Assembly: GCA_028873845.1 (NCBI GenBank)
Contig: JAPPNO010000026.1
Location: 1 to 54,761 of the forward strand
Direction of reading: 5' to 3'
DNA length: 54,761 nt
Origin: Gemmatimonadota bacterium
GTDB taxonomy: Bacteria > Gemmatimonadota > Gemmatimonadetes > Longimicrobiales > Gaopeijiaceae
Position numbers and translations under genes: made by a program. Below are positions 9,834 to 18,686 of the stretch, piece by piece. The number at the start of each line of letters is the position of its first letter. The stretch's first letter is position 1. The notes below the pieces were generated by a model. That model worked only from the letters and a program-made list of their open reading frames with translations, made no database searches and was not told the DNA's origin.

Positions 9834-12473
9834 TCACCCCCTCCGCCGGGCGGCGCGGCGGCGGCCCCGAGGCGGCCGGGTCTTCTTCCGTTCGGCCGCC
9901 TTCGCCATGAGCTCCAGCGCCTCCTCGACGGTGACCGCCTTCGGGTCGCTTCCCTTCGGAATGCTCGCGTTGACCTGGCCGTCGGTCACGTACGGCCCGT
10001 AGCGGCCCTTGAGCAACCGGATCTCGGCGCCGGTTTCGGGGTGGGCGCCCACTACTCTCAGCGCCTGGGGACCCCGCCGCGGTCTCTTTTCCCGGGCCAG
10101 CAGGGCCAGCGCCTCATCGAGGGTGACGGTGAACATCTCGTCCGGGGACTGCAGGCTCCGGAATTCCCTGGCCCGGGCCACGTACGGTCCGTACCTGCCC
10201 AGCCCCGCCCTGACGTCTTCGCCGCTGTCGGGATCCTTGCCCAGCGTCCGCGGCAGCGAAAGAAGCTTCACCGCATAGTCCAGCGTGACCTCCGACGCGT
10301 CCATGCCCTTCGGCAGCCCCACCCAGCGCGGCTTGTCGCCTCCCCTGCGGGCTTCTCCCAGCTGGATGTACGGCCCGTATTGGCCGACCCGGACGAACAC
10401 CGGCTGACCCGTGTCGGGATCGGTTCCGATGGATCGGTCGGTCTGCGCGCGTGCCTGGAACAGTTCACGCACACGCTCGACGGTCAGCTCGTCGATCAGG
10501 AGCTCGTCGGGAATCGTGGCCGACTCGCGCTCGTCCCCCTCACCCCGCTCGGCGAAGACCGAGTTCCTGCCGATCCGCACCCGGATGTCCTTCCCGGTTT
10601 CGGGGTCGGTGCCCAGGGGGACGGCGGGGAAATCGATGCCCGGCAGCGCGTCCTCGATCTCGCGGTCCAGGCCGGGCTGGCCGGCTTCGCCGTTGTAGAA
10701 GGCGTCGAGGAAGCGGCGGGACTCGACCTCGCCCGTGGCGATGTCGTCCAGCGAGTCCTCCATGCGGGCCGTGAAGCCCAGGTCGATGTACTTGCCGAAG
10801 TGGTCGCGCAGCAGGCGGGTGACGGCCAGCCCGACGTACGTGGGCACCAGGGCGCCCTCGCGCTTCCGCACGTAGTCGCGATCCTGGATGCGGGAGATGG
10901 TGGGGGTATAGGTGGACGGACGGCCGATCCCCTCCTCTTCCAGCTTCTTGACGAGCGATGCTTCGGTGTAGCGGGGAGGGGGCTTGGTTTCGCGGCGTTC
11001 GGGCTCGACGGAGCGCAGGACGGTGGGGGGATCTTCGAGTTCGGTCGCACCCTCGGCGTGGATCTCGTCGCCCGGGGCCATTGGGGGCAGGAGCTGATCC
11101 TTCCTCCTGTCCCCGTAGACCTTGAGGAAGCCCGGAAAGCGCAGAACCGATCCCGAGGCCCGGAAGGTGTGGTCCACGTCCCCGATCCGGGCCACGAGGT
11201 CGGCCGTGGTGCGGTCCACACGCGCGTCGGCCATCTGCGAGGCGACGGTGCGGTTCCAGATGAGGCGGTACAGCGCGAGTTCCTGCTTGTCCAGCAGGCG
11301 TTCGACGCTCCGCGGCGTGCGGGTGATCCTGGTGGGTCGTATCGCTTCGTGCGCCTCCTGCGCCAGCTTCGACTTCGTGCGGTATCGTCTGGGGCCCTGG
11401 TAGTAGTCGTCGCCGAACGCCTTTCCGATGTAGCCGGCCGCTTCGCCGAGCGCCCTCTCGGAGAGCGTCAGCGAATCGGTCCGCATGTAGGTGATGAGGC
11501 CTTCGCGGTCGCCGCCGCCCAGGTCGATCCCCTCGTAGAGGCGCTGCGCGACCCGCATGGTCTGCCGTGGTGTCATGCGCAGGCGGCTGCTGGCGGCCTG
11601 TTGCAGCGTGGAGGTCGTGAAGGGGGGTGCGGGACGCTGCCGGGTGGACTTGCGGTCCACCGTGTCGACCTTCCAGGGAACCGCAGCCAGGGCCCCGGTT
11701 GCGATCGCCCGGGCAGCCTCTGCGTCGAGCGCCACCGCCCGCGAAGATGCGAGCGGCCCTCCGGTCACGGAGTCGAAATCCTTGCTGGTCGCCACCCGTC
11801 GCCCGCCGACACGGACCAGCAGCGCCGCGAACTCCAGGTCGCCCGCCGCCAGCAGCGCCCGCGCGCGCCAGTACTCCGATACCTTGAAGCGCAGGCGCTC
11901 CTCCTCGCGGTCGACCACCAGCCTGAGCGCGACGCTCTGGACCCGCCCGGCGCTCAGCTTGGTGCGCACCTTCTTCCACAGCACCGGGGACAGACTGTAG
12001 CCGTAGAGCCGGTCCAGCACGCGGCGCGCCTCCTGCGCCTGGACGAGCCGCCTGTTCACCTGGCGGGGATTGGCGAGCGCTTCACGGATGGCGGACCGGG
12101 TGATCTCGTGGAAGGCGATCCTGCGTACCGGCACCGACGGCTTCAGCACCTCGACCAGGTGCCAGCTGATCGACTCGCCCTCGCGGTCCTCATCGGTCGC
12201 GAGGAGGATTTCGTCGGCGCCGCTGAGGAGATTGTTCAGCTCGCGCACATACCGCCGGCTCTCCTCGGGAACAATGTAGACGGGCCTGAAGCCGTCTTCG
12301 GTATCCACGGCCAGCCGTCCCCAGGGCTTGTCCCGCAGGGCCGCGGGAATCTCCCGGGCGGACCGGGGCAGGTCGCGGATGTGGCCGTACGATGCCGCGA
12401 CCCGGTACTCCGGGCCAAGGAACCTCTCGATGGTCTTGGCCTTCGCGGGCGACTCGACGATCACCAGCTTCAC
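9834..12473 (-). CDS. topA: DNA topoisomerase I
   Basis: This is a type IA topoisomerase of 879 residues that relaxes negative supercoils. The Toprim domain opens the protein (LVIVESPAKAKTI) and holds the acidic triad in ATDEDREGE (92-100). The active-site Tyr is Y329 in GLITYMRTDS. AGRVQSVALRLV and EGIGRPSTYTPTI are also conserved. The C-terminal third has no Cys4 zinc ribbons but about four repeats around the motif (G)RYGPYV, a TOPRIM C-terminal repeat arrangement seen in several phyla. The very end is basic (Arg/Lys-rich). The GTG start overlaps the aroK stop (GTGA), so translation is probably coupled. Confidence 0.95.
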   Translation of the reverse strand: MKLVIVESPAKAKTIERFLGPEYRVAASYGHIRDLPRSAREIPAALRDKPWGRLAVDTEDGFRPVYIVPEESRRYVRELNNLLSGADEILLATDEDREGESISWHLVEVLKPSVPVRRIAFHEITRSAIREALANPRQVNRRLVQAQEARRVLDRLYGYSLSPVLWKKVRTKLSAGRVQSVALRLVVDREEERLRFKVSEYWRARALLAAGDLEFAALLVRVGGRRVATSKDFDSVTGGPLASSRAVALDAEAARAIATGALAAVPWKVDTVDRKSTRQRPAPPFTTSTLQQAASSRLRMTPRQTMRVAQRLYEGIDLGGGDREGLITYMRTDSLTLSERALGEAAGYIGKAFGDDYYQGPRRYRTKSKLAQEAHEAIRPTRITRTPRSVERLLDKQELALYRLIWNRTVASQMADARVDRTTADLVARIGDVDHTFRASGSVLRFPGFLKVYGDRRKDQLLPPMAPGDEIHAEGATELEDPPTVLRSVEPERRETKPPPRYTEASLVKKLEEEGIGRPSTYTPTISRIQDRDYVRKREGALVPTYVGLAVTRLLRDHFGKYIDLGFTARMEDSLDDIATGEVESRRFLDAFYNGEAGQPGLDREIEDALPGIDFPAVPLGTDPETGKDIRVRIGRNSVFAERGEGDERESATIPDELLIDELTVERVRELFQARAQTDRSIGTDPDTGQPVFVRVGQYGPYIQLGEARRGGDKPRWVGLPKGMDASEVTLDYAVKLLSLPRTLGKDPDSGEDVRAGLGRYGPYVARAREFRSLQSPDEMFTVTLDEALALLAREKRPRRGPQALRVVGAHPETGAEIRLLKGRYGPYVTDGQVNASIPKGSDPKAVTVEEALELMAKAAERKKTRPPRGRRRAARRRG

Positions 12474-13018
12474 TCGGATTCCTCCCTGTCCGGTTCCTTC
12501 ACGCTCGGGTGTTGCAGGATCTCCCGGGCCACCTCATCGGGAGACCTGCCGTCCGTTTCGATTGTAATCGTACTCCGGCGGTAGTGCGTAGTCCGCCGGC
12601 GCAGCAGCGTGGCCGCGGCCGCGTGCGGATCGGGGCCCGCGAGGAGCGGCCGGGAGGCGGCCGATCCGCGAATCCGCGCCAGCGCCGCCGCGGGTGTGAC
12701 CTTCAGCCAGACCGAGAGACTGTCGCGCCCCAGCGAGGCCATGTGGCCGGGCTGCGCGGCCCAGCCTCCTCCCATGGCGAGGACCAGCCCTTCGCGCCGG
12801 AGCAGCTCCCGGGCGGCCTTCGACTCCAGTTCGCGGAAGCGCTCAATGCCGTCCCGGCGGATGATCTCGGCGGGGTGACGTCCGTCCCGGCCCGCGATCT
12901 CGTCGTCGAGGTCCACGAAGTCCCAGCCCAGGGCGCGGGCCACCAACGGTCCCACCGTGGACTTGCCGGCACCCATGAACCCGACGAGGACGAGCCGGGC
13001 CACACCGGTCCTGACCAT
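12470..13018 (-). CDS. aroK: Shikimate kinase
   Basis: The 182-residue protein phosphorylates shikimate in the chorismate pathway. It has Walker A GFMGAGKST (13-21), the DLDDEIAGRDGR shikimate-binding segment, FRELESKAARELL and the GGGWA motif. The ATG at 13016-13018 gives the usual short N-terminus. An in-frame GTG at 13055-13057 overlaps the aroC stop (GTGA) and would add 13 residues; given how often this genome couples genes by 4-bp overlaps, that start cannot be excluded. It sits between aroC and topA, and its stop overlaps the topA start. Confidence 0.9.
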   Translation of the reverse strand: MVRTGVARLVLVGFMGAGKSTVGPLVARALGWDFVDLDDEIAGRDGRHPAEIIRRDGIERFRELESKAARELLRREGLVLAMGGGWAAQPGHMASLGRDSLSVWLKVTPAAALARIRGSAASRPLLAGPDPHAAAATLLRRRTTHYRRSTITIETDGRSPDEVAREILQHPSVKEPDREESE

Positions 13019-13053
13019 GGACGCGACCTCGGGCACGACCTCTCCCGCCACGG

Positions 13054-14286
13054 TCACCGTTTCTCCGGCCCCCGTGGGCGAAAGCCGCGTGCGTTCAGGT
13101 GCTTCACGTAGGAGTCCAGGTTCCGGCGCAGTTCGGTGAGGGAGTCGCCCCCGAACTTCTCCAGCAGCGCGTCGGCGGCGACCAGAGCGACCATCGCCTC
13201 CGCGACAACCGCGGCGGCCGGCACCGCGCACACGTCGCTCCGTTCGACGGTGGCGTGTTTCGTGGTGCCGTCCCGCAGGTCGACGCTCGGCAGACGGTTC
13301 TTCAACAGCGTGGAGATCGGCTTCATGGCTCCGCGTACCACCAGCGGCTGTCCCGTGGTGATGCCGCCTTCCAGGCCGCCCGCGCGGTTGCGGACCCGTG
13401 CGAAGCCGCCCGAGCGCCGTTCGGATTCGTTGCGCACGATGGCGTCGTGCACCCGGGAGCCGGGACGGGCGGCGTTGATGAACGCGGGGCCGATCTCCAC
13501 GCCCTTGATCGCGTGGACCGACATGACCGCCTGGGCCAGACGTCCGTCCAGCTTGGCGTCCCACGAGACGTAGCTGCCGAGACCCACGGGAAGGCCGCGC
13601 ACCACCACCTCGAAGCAGCCGCCCAGCGTGTCCCCCGCCGCGCGTGCCGCGTCGATGGCCGCGATCATCTCGCCCTCGGCCGCCGGGTCGAGGGTGCGCA
13701 GGGGCGAAGGGTCCGAGGCCGCGTTGAGGTCGTCGGGCAGGCCGTCTGGGGGGCTCGCTTCCACGTCGCCGATGCTGGTGACGTGGCTGCCGACCGTGGC
13801 GCCGACATGCCGGAGCAGGGTGCGGGCGACCGCGCCGCACGCGACCCGGGCCGCGGTCTCGCGGGCGGAGGCGCGTTCCAGGATGTCTCGGGCGTCGCGG
13901 CGGTCGTACTTGAGGACACCGGCCAGGTCGGCGTGCCCTGGCCGGGGAAGGTACACCGGTCGGAGCGCCTTGGGGTTCCCCTCCGGATCCGGCGGCTCGT
14001 GCGCCATCGCGGAGGTCCAGTTCTTCCAGTCGCGGTTCCAGATCACCATGGAAACGGGCGACCCCAGCGTCTCGCCGAGCCTGATACCCGACATGATCTC
14101 GGCCCGGTCGGACTCGATGAGCATGCGCCGTCCGCGGCCGTAACCCCCCATGCGGCGGCGGAGGTCGGGGTCGATGTCGGTGGCCGCGTCGAGGGGCATG
14201 CCCGCGGGGATGCCCTCGAGTACGGCGACGAGGCCGCGGCCGTGCGACTCGCCGGCGGTGTGGAAGGACAGGTGATGGAGTGGCAT
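13054..14286 (-). CDS. aroC: Chorismate synthase
   Basis: This 410-residue enzyme makes chorismate from EPSP using reduced FMN. Signature segments are FHTAGESHGRGLVAVLEGIPAG near the N-terminus, RRMGGYGRGRRMLIESD, GETLGSPVSMVIWNRDW, RPGHADLAGVLKYD and the SERRSGGFARVRNRAGGLEGG region near the FMN site. The ATG at 14284-14286 matches the family N-terminus; the frame continues 29 codons upstream without homology. It is the first gene of the leftward housekeeping run and pairs with aroK for the last steps towards aromatic amino acids. Confidence 0.95.
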   Translation of the reverse strand: MPLHHLSFHTAGESHGRGLVAVLEGIPAGMPLDAATDIDPDLRRRMGGYGRGRRMLIESDRAEIMSGIRLGETLGSPVSMVIWNRDWKNWTSAMAHEPPDPEGNPKALRPVYLPRPGHADLAGVLKYDRRDARDILERASARETAARVACGAVARTLLRHVGATVGSHVTSIGDVEASPPDGLPDDLNAASDPSPLRTLDPAAEGEMIAAIDAARAAGDTLGGCFEVVVRGLPVGLGSYVSWDAKLDGRLAQAVMSVHAIKGVEIGPAFINAARPGSRVHDAIVRNESERRSGGFARVRNRAGGLEGGITTGQPLVVRGAMKPISTLLKNRLPSVDLRDGTTKHATVERSDVCAVPAAAVVAEAMVALVAADALLEKFGGDSLTELRRNLDSYVKHLNARGFRPRGPEKR

Positions 14287-14316
14287 GGTGGCGGGGTGTT
14301 CCGGGGACGGGTCTCG

Positions 14317-14391
14317 GGGCGTGCACCCTGTCCATAGATAGCGAAGGGCCCGGTTGTGGGGAAGCGGATTCAATCACGGCGGTGCACGCCC
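14317..14391. repeat. 11-bp inverted repeat between pilQ and aroC
   Basis: GGGCGTGCACC (14317-14327) and its exact complement GGTGCACGCCC (14381-14391) flank 53 bases. The element fills most of the 121-base gap between the end of pilQ and the start of aroC, so it could be a weak terminator for the pil operon or a regulator site for aroC. There is no T-run after either arm. Confidence 0.5.
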
Positions 14392-14407
14392 GCACGATGA
14401 GCGGCTG

Positions 14408-15838
14408 CTACGCCCCTGATCCCTCTTCGGCCGATTCCGCACGCACAATGGTGGGCGTCACCATGATCAGCAGGTCCCGCTGCACCGAGGACTCCCTGCG
14501 TGTCTGGAAGAGTCGCCCGACCAGCGGCAGGTGCATGAGCAGGGGGATCCCGGACCGCACCTCCGCCTTCTCGGTGACGGTCAGGCCGCCGATCACCACG
14601 GTTTCGCCGTCTCGTACCAGTACACGGGACTCCGCCTTCTGTCTGCGGAAGATCACGCCCACGTCCGAGGGCGCCAGGTCCGCCGAGGATCTTTCGGCCG
14701 ACAGATCCAGCAGGACCTCGTCGGTGTCGGTGATCCTGGGCGTGACTTCGAGGATCACGCCCGTCTCCTTGTAGTCCACGGTCGCAATCGGCAGTGTGCT
14801 GCGGCTTTCCTGGCCCAGCCCGCCCTGAAGCTGTGCGCCGGCGTCGATCACGCGAACCGGGGTCTCCTCGCCCACGACGATCCGGGCCGTTCGATTGTCC
14901 ATGACGCGGACCGAGGGCTGCGCCTCCACGTCGGTCAGCTGCACGGACTCCAGCGCGTCGATGAACGCGACGAGCGTGCTGCGGCCCACTACCAGCGACG
15001 TCAGGAGTGAGAGGGTCGGGTTCACGACCCGGTTGGTGGCGTTGCCCAGCGCGGCGATCGAGTTGCCTCCCAGGGACACGACATTGGTTCCGCGCGGCAC
15101 CTGCTCGTCAGGCAGCGTGATGGAGCCGTCTCCATCAAGATCGATGACGCCGGGAGTGAGCAGGTTGAGCTGGTTTCCGTCCGTGTCCTTGAGGTCGTAG
15201 GTGATCCCGAAACCCTTCAGCCCCGTGCGGTTGACGAAGATGATCTTCGCCAGAATGTCCACCTGCGGGACCTGTACGTCGAGTTCGGCTACCAGGTCCC
15301 ACACCGCATCCTGCACCCTCGGGATGTCGGTCACCACCAGCGCGTTGGTCCCGGTCCCGGCCGACACTCGTCCGCGGTCGCTGAGAAGGGCCGAAATCAG
15401 CTCGGTGAGCTCCGCCGCCTCGACGTAGCTGACGCGATAGGGGCGGGTGACCAGCGGCTGGACCGACTCACGTTCGGAGAGACTGTGAACATCGTCGACG
15501 CGGATGATGCCGTCGGCCTGTTCGTGGGCCACAAGGCCGTAGGCCGCGAGGACGGCCCGCAGCGCGGCATCCCACCGCTGTTCCCGGATCTCGGCCGAGA
15601 CGAGGACATCGACACTGGTCCCCGCGACGATCGAGCGGTCCGCGAATTCCGCAAATGCGAAGAGGACGTCCCGGATAGGCGTGTCGTAGAAGGAAACGGT
15701 GATGGGTCGGCCGATCTCCCGGTCGGCGAGAGACGGGGGATTCTCCTGGGCGAGCGCCGGATTCCCAGCCATGACGACGAGGAACGCGGTGACGAGCGGG
15801 GCGATCCATCGTGTCCTGGGGCTGGAGGGGAACGTCAT
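14408..15838 (-). CDS. pilQ: Type IV pilus secretin PilQ
   Basis: PilQ forms the outer-membrane ring through which the pilus passes. The 476-residue protein starts with a Sec signal peptide (LVTAFLVVMAGNPALAQ). It continues with an STN-like domain (PITVSFYDTPIRDVLFAFAEF), an N1-type secretin domain (TRPYRVSYVEAAELTELISALL) and the secretin core, ending in GIPLLMHLPLVGRLFQTRR and DLLIMVTPTIV. It lacks the N-terminal AMIN repeats of proteobacterial PilQ and is short for that reason. It is the last gene of the pilMNOPQ set; its ATG overlaps the pilP stop by 4 bp. Confidence 0.93.
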   Translation of the reverse strand: MTFPSSPRTRWIAPLVTAFLVVMAGNPALAQENPPSLADREIGRPITVSFYDTPIRDVLFAFAEFADRSIVAGTSVDVLVSAEIREQRWDAALRAVLAAYGLVAHEQADGIIRVDDVHSLSERESVQPLVTRPYRVSYVEAAELTELISALLSDRGRVSAGTGTNALVVTDIPRVQDAVWDLVAELDVQVPQVDILAKIIFVNRTGLKGFGITYDLKDTDGNQLNLLTPGVIDLDGDGSITLPDEQVPRGTNVVSLGGNSIAALGNATNRVVNPTLSLLTSLVVGRSTLVAFIDALESVQLTDVEAQPSVRVMDNRTARIVVGEETPVRVIDAGAQLQGGLGQESRSTLPIATVDYKETGVILEVTPRITDTDEVLLDLSAERSSADLAPSDVGVIFRRQKAESRVLVRDGETVVIGGLTVTEKAEVRSGIPLLMHLPLVGRLFQTRRESSVQRDLLIMVTPTIVRAESAEEGSGA

Positions 15839-16356
15839 GATCCGCGCCCCTCCTCCGCCCGCGGCATGGCAAGCACGATTGTCGCCGTTCCTCCGGTTTC
15901 CTCCAGCTCCACGACGACATGGTCCAACTCGATGGCTACGATCCTCATTCCGGCACGACGCTCGCCGATACGGAGTCGCGAGGCCGGTGCCGACGCCGGA
16001 TCCGCGTCCGCGGCGATCCCGTCCACTCCATCCCTGACGCGGATGACCGCCACGCGGTACCCGGGGTCGGGGTGATGTATGATCCCCATAAGGACGATTC
16101 CCTCCACACCGGGAGCATGCCCGGACGGCGAATCCGGGGCGAGAAACGGGTTCCTGCGCCCATGCGCCGGGTACGCATAGGCCTCCCGTTCGAGGACCAG
16201 CGCTCCTTCCGCCAACCGGATCCGTTCCTCCTGCGATTCCCCTGTTGGCGGGTTCGTCGTGTCGTCGGGGCGGCCCTGGCCTGTTCCGGCCGCGGTCGCG
16301 GCGACGGTGAGAACCGTGGCGAGGGCTGCCTTCATCCTGCTTCTCTTCGTGTTCAT
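15835..16356 (-). CDS. pilP: Type IV pilus assembly protein PilP-like
   Basis: The 173-residue protein has a short hydrophobic leader (MKAALATVLTVAATAAG) and then the segment AHGRRNPFLAPDSPSG, the counterpart of the RRDPF motif that opens the beta-sandwich domain of PilP. The C-terminal half is beta-rich (VEGIVLMGIIHHPDPGYRVAV, MRIVAIELDHVVVEL). No classical lipobox Cys is seen, unlike proteobacterial PilP. Position between pilO and pilQ with 4-bp overlaps on both sides supports the role of linking the inner-membrane PilN/PilO complex to the PilQ secretin. Confidence 0.8.
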   Translation of the reverse strand: MNTKRSRMKAALATVLTVAATAAGTGQGRPDDTTNPPTGESQEERIRLAEGALVLEREAYAYPAHGRRNPFLAPDSPSGHAPGVEGIVLMGIIHHPDPGYRVAVIRVRDGVDGIAADADPASAPASRLRIGERRAGMRIVAIELDHVVVELEETGGTATIVLAMPRAEEGRGS

Positions 16357-16973
16357 GACTGCGGATCTCCAGTCCCCTGGGATGACTCTGCGGGCCCCGG
16401 CGTGCGCGCGGTGGCGACGTAGGTGCGAATGCGGAAACCGGCCAGGATCGAGCCGGCCTCCACCTGGTCGCCGGCCGATGCATCGACAGGGGCGATGACC
16501 AGGTCGCCGGGTGCGACGATCCGGTCCAGCGAGGCGATGGCCGCCAGAAAGGACCCGACGGCGTGGTACCCGCCCCGCACCGTCACCTGGTAGCTGAGAC
16601 GGTCGTAGAATTCGCCCGGCCTGACCGGCTCGGGGCGCATCATCGTCATCTCGATGCCCGCCCGGCGCTCCTCGTCCGAGATGGCATCGAGGAGGGCCGC
16701 GACCTCTTCGTTCGCGGGAATGAGCGCCTCCAGTCGCGCGATGTGTTCCCGATACAGAGCGAGACGTTGCTCCAGCTCCGCGTCGCCCAGCGCCGCGACC
16801 CGGTTCGCGCCCCGGTTGCCCTCTTCCAGCCGCTCGAGCCGGAGACGGAGGGACTCCGTGCGTGCGGCACTCGGGGCGAACAGGTAGGTGTGGGCGAAGT
16901 ACAGTCCGGATACGGCCAGCAAAACGCACAGGACCGCGCCTCTTCTCACGGGATCGGAGGGCAACAGGCTCAT
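16353..16973 (-). CDS. pilO: Type IV pilus assembly protein PilO
   Basis: The 206-residue bitopic inner-membrane protein has one N-terminal helix (GAVLCVLLAVSGLYFAHTYLF), a coiled-coil segment (RTESLRLRLERLEEGNRG and following) and a ferredoxin-like periplasmic domain (FYDRLSYQVTVRGGYHAVGSFLAAIASLDRI). This is the PilO layout; it dimerises with PilN and positions PilP and PilQ. Its ATG overlaps the pilN stop and its stop overlaps the pilP start. Confidence 0.88.
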   Translation of the reverse strand: MSLLPSDPVRRGAVLCVLLAVSGLYFAHTYLFAPSAARTESLRLRLERLEEGNRGANRVAALGDAELEQRLALYREHIARLEALIPANEEVAALLDAISDEERRAGIEMTMMRPEPVRPGEFYDRLSYQVTVRGGYHAVGSFLAAIASLDRIVAPGDLVIAPVDASAGDQVEAGSILAGFRIRTYVATARTPGPAESSQGTGDPQS

Positions 16974-17641
16974 CGCGCGGCCACCGGACGCACGGGCACG
17001 AAGTCCAGCACTTCGGAGGGAGGCTCCTCCGGTTCGGCCTGCAGCACAAAGTAGTAGAGATCACCATCTTCTCCGCCGGACGGCCCCGTAGGGACGTTCT
17101 CGGTGCTGATCAACCGTACGTTGCGGATAAAGGGGGAAGATTCCATGCCGTTCCAGAATCGGGTCAGGGAGAAGTTGTCACGCGTCATTCCCTCCACCTC
17201 GAAGCGGGCCGCGGTATCGTGCGACGCCACCTGCGCGAACCGGGTCAGCCACGCATCCTCCGGCAGCACTCCCGCCACCTCGTCCATGATGCGGGGCCAC
17301 AGATAGCGGCGAGCGTCGATTCCCTGAATGATCGAGACCCGCGTCGCGATGGAATCCCGACGGGCCTCCAGCGTTCGCATCTTCTCGATGAGGCCGGCGC
17401 TGCGAACGGAGTCGGCCAGGGCTGCCTGCAGCGCTTGCTCGAGACCGGCCGCACGCGAGCGGATCGACAGCGAAGAGTACGCGGCCAGGCCCAACGACAG
17501 GAGGATTGCCACGGCGGACCCCATGATCCAGCCATCCCGTGACAGCCTCCGGGCGCGTACGCCCGATACGGTTCCCGGGGACCGCCCGTCCTGTCCCCAG
17601 TCACCTCCTTGCAGCAGATCGACTTCAAGCACGCTTCGCAT
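16970..17641 (-). CDS. pilN: Type IV pilus assembly protein PilN
   Basis: The 223-residue protein has a short cytoplasmic N-terminus with SVLEVDLL, the likely PilM-binding segment (INLL in classical PilN), then one transmembrane helix (GSAVAILLSLGLAAYSSLSI), a coiled coil and a periplasmic domain with DEVAGVLPEDAWLTRFAQV and VEGMTRDNFSLTRFWNGMESS, typical of PilN. It follows pilM by 12 bases and overlaps pilO by 4 bp. Confidence 0.88.
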   Translation of the reverse strand: MRSVLEVDLLQGGDWGQDGRSPGTVSGVRARRLSRDGWIMGSAVAILLSLGLAAYSSLSIRSRAAGLEQALQAALADSVRSAGLIEKMRTLEARRDSIATRVSIIQGIDARRYLWPRIMDEVAGVLPEDAWLTRFAQVASHDTAARFEVEGMTRDNFSLTRFWNGMESSPFIRNVRLISTENVPTGPSGGEDGDLYYFVLQAEPEEPPSEVLDFVPVRPVAAR

Positions 17642-17653
17642 CTCCGCACATGG

Positions 17654-18682
17654 TCAGGCGGCCCTCAGGGCAAGACCCACGGGGAGGAACATCATGGGCG
17701 CGGCACCTGTGAGGATTCGGCGGCCCCACGCCTCTTCGCGCACCGGCACCCGCTCGAAGGGATTGACAAGACGGGTCTCCACCTGCACGCGCTCGGCAAG
17801 CGCCTCGACGATTCCCGGCATGCAGGCACCGCCCCCACTCAGGAAGATCCTGCCCACCCCGTCACCCGATCTCCGGCCGCCCAGATACGCGGCCGCTCTC
17901 CTCAATCCCAGCGCGACGCCATCGGCCACCACACGCTGCACGCCCTCCAGTGGCTGGCGCCCCTGGAGCACCTGCTCGGACTGCTCTTCCGTCAGACGGA
18001 AATCCCGCTGCAGCGATTCCGCCACCTTGCGCGACCCCAGGGGAAGATCCTTGGCCAGTACCGGTACGCCCTCCTCGATCACGTTGAGGTTGGTCACATC
18101 GCGACCGACATTGACCAGCGCCACCACCCCGTCCGCCGATCCCGGGTAGTTATGGACAAAAGCGTTGTGGAGGGCGAAAGCCCCGACATCCAGGGCAGCC
18201 GCGCGAATCCCCGCGTCCGCCAGGAGTGACACCCTGCTTTCCACGCATTCCCGTTTCGCGGCCACCAGCAGTACCTCGATGTGGGCCGCGCTCCGGCGCG
18301 TCGGCAGAATCTGGAAGTCGAGTCTCACCTCTTCCAGGTCGAATGGGACATGGCGTTCGGCCTCCTGCCGGATCGCCCTCGCAGCCTCCTTTTCCTTCAC
18401 GCGCGGCAGTTTCAGCCTCTTGATGAACACGTCGTGTCCGCCAAGTGCCGCCACGATGTTGCGCGCTCTGACGCCGGACTCGTCCATCAACTCCCTGATC
18501 GCGCCTGCGACGCGAGCCGGTTCAACGACTTCACCGTCGACGACCGCGCCCCTGGGGGTCGGCCGGATCGCGGCTCCGCGGACCTCGGGCCGGTCACCGC
18601 CATGATCCACAAGCGCGAGCTTGACGTAGCCGCTGCCGATGTCGAGCCCCGCCACGGTTCTTCCGCGGTTGAAGAGCGCCAT
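17654..18682 (-). CDS. pilM: Type IV pilus assembly ATPase-like protein PilM
   Basis: PilM is an actin-like cytosolic protein that binds PilN. The 342-residue product begins MALFNRGRTVAGLDIGSGYV, with the phosphate-1 loop of the actin fold, and has the pilus-specific KRLKLPRVKEKEAARAIRQE and AERHVPFDLEEVRLDFQIL segments, then VNVGRDVTNLNVIEEG and ILSGGG-type (IFLSGGGACMPGIVEAL) nucleotide-binding motifs. The frame extends farther upstream, but the family N-terminus is at ATG 18680-18682. It heads the pilMNOPQ block, four bases after the PilX-like gene. Confidence 0.93.
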   Translation of the reverse strand: MALFNRGRTVAGLDIGSGYVKLALVDHGGDRPEVRGAAIRPTPRGAVVDGEVVEPARVAGAIRELMDESGVRARNIVAALGGHDVFIKRLKLPRVKEKEAARAIRQEAERHVPFDLEEVRLDFQILPTRRSAAHIEVLLVAAKRECVESRVSLLADAGIRAAALDVGAFALHNAFVHNYPGSADGVVALVNVGRDVTNLNVIEEGVPVLAKDLPLGSRKVAESLQRDFRLTEEQSEQVLQGRQPLEGVQRVVADGVALGLRRAAAYLGGRRSGDGVGRIFLSGGGACMPGIVEALAERVQVETRLVNPFERVPVREEAWGRRILTGAAPMMFLPVGLALRAA

Positions 18683-18686
18683 CCCG

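Noticed and set aside
8886-12584. A plus-strand frame of over 1200 codons antisense to trmFO, topA and aroK.
   Set aside because: All three minus-strand genes are clear homologues; the antisense product is low-complexity and unlike any family.
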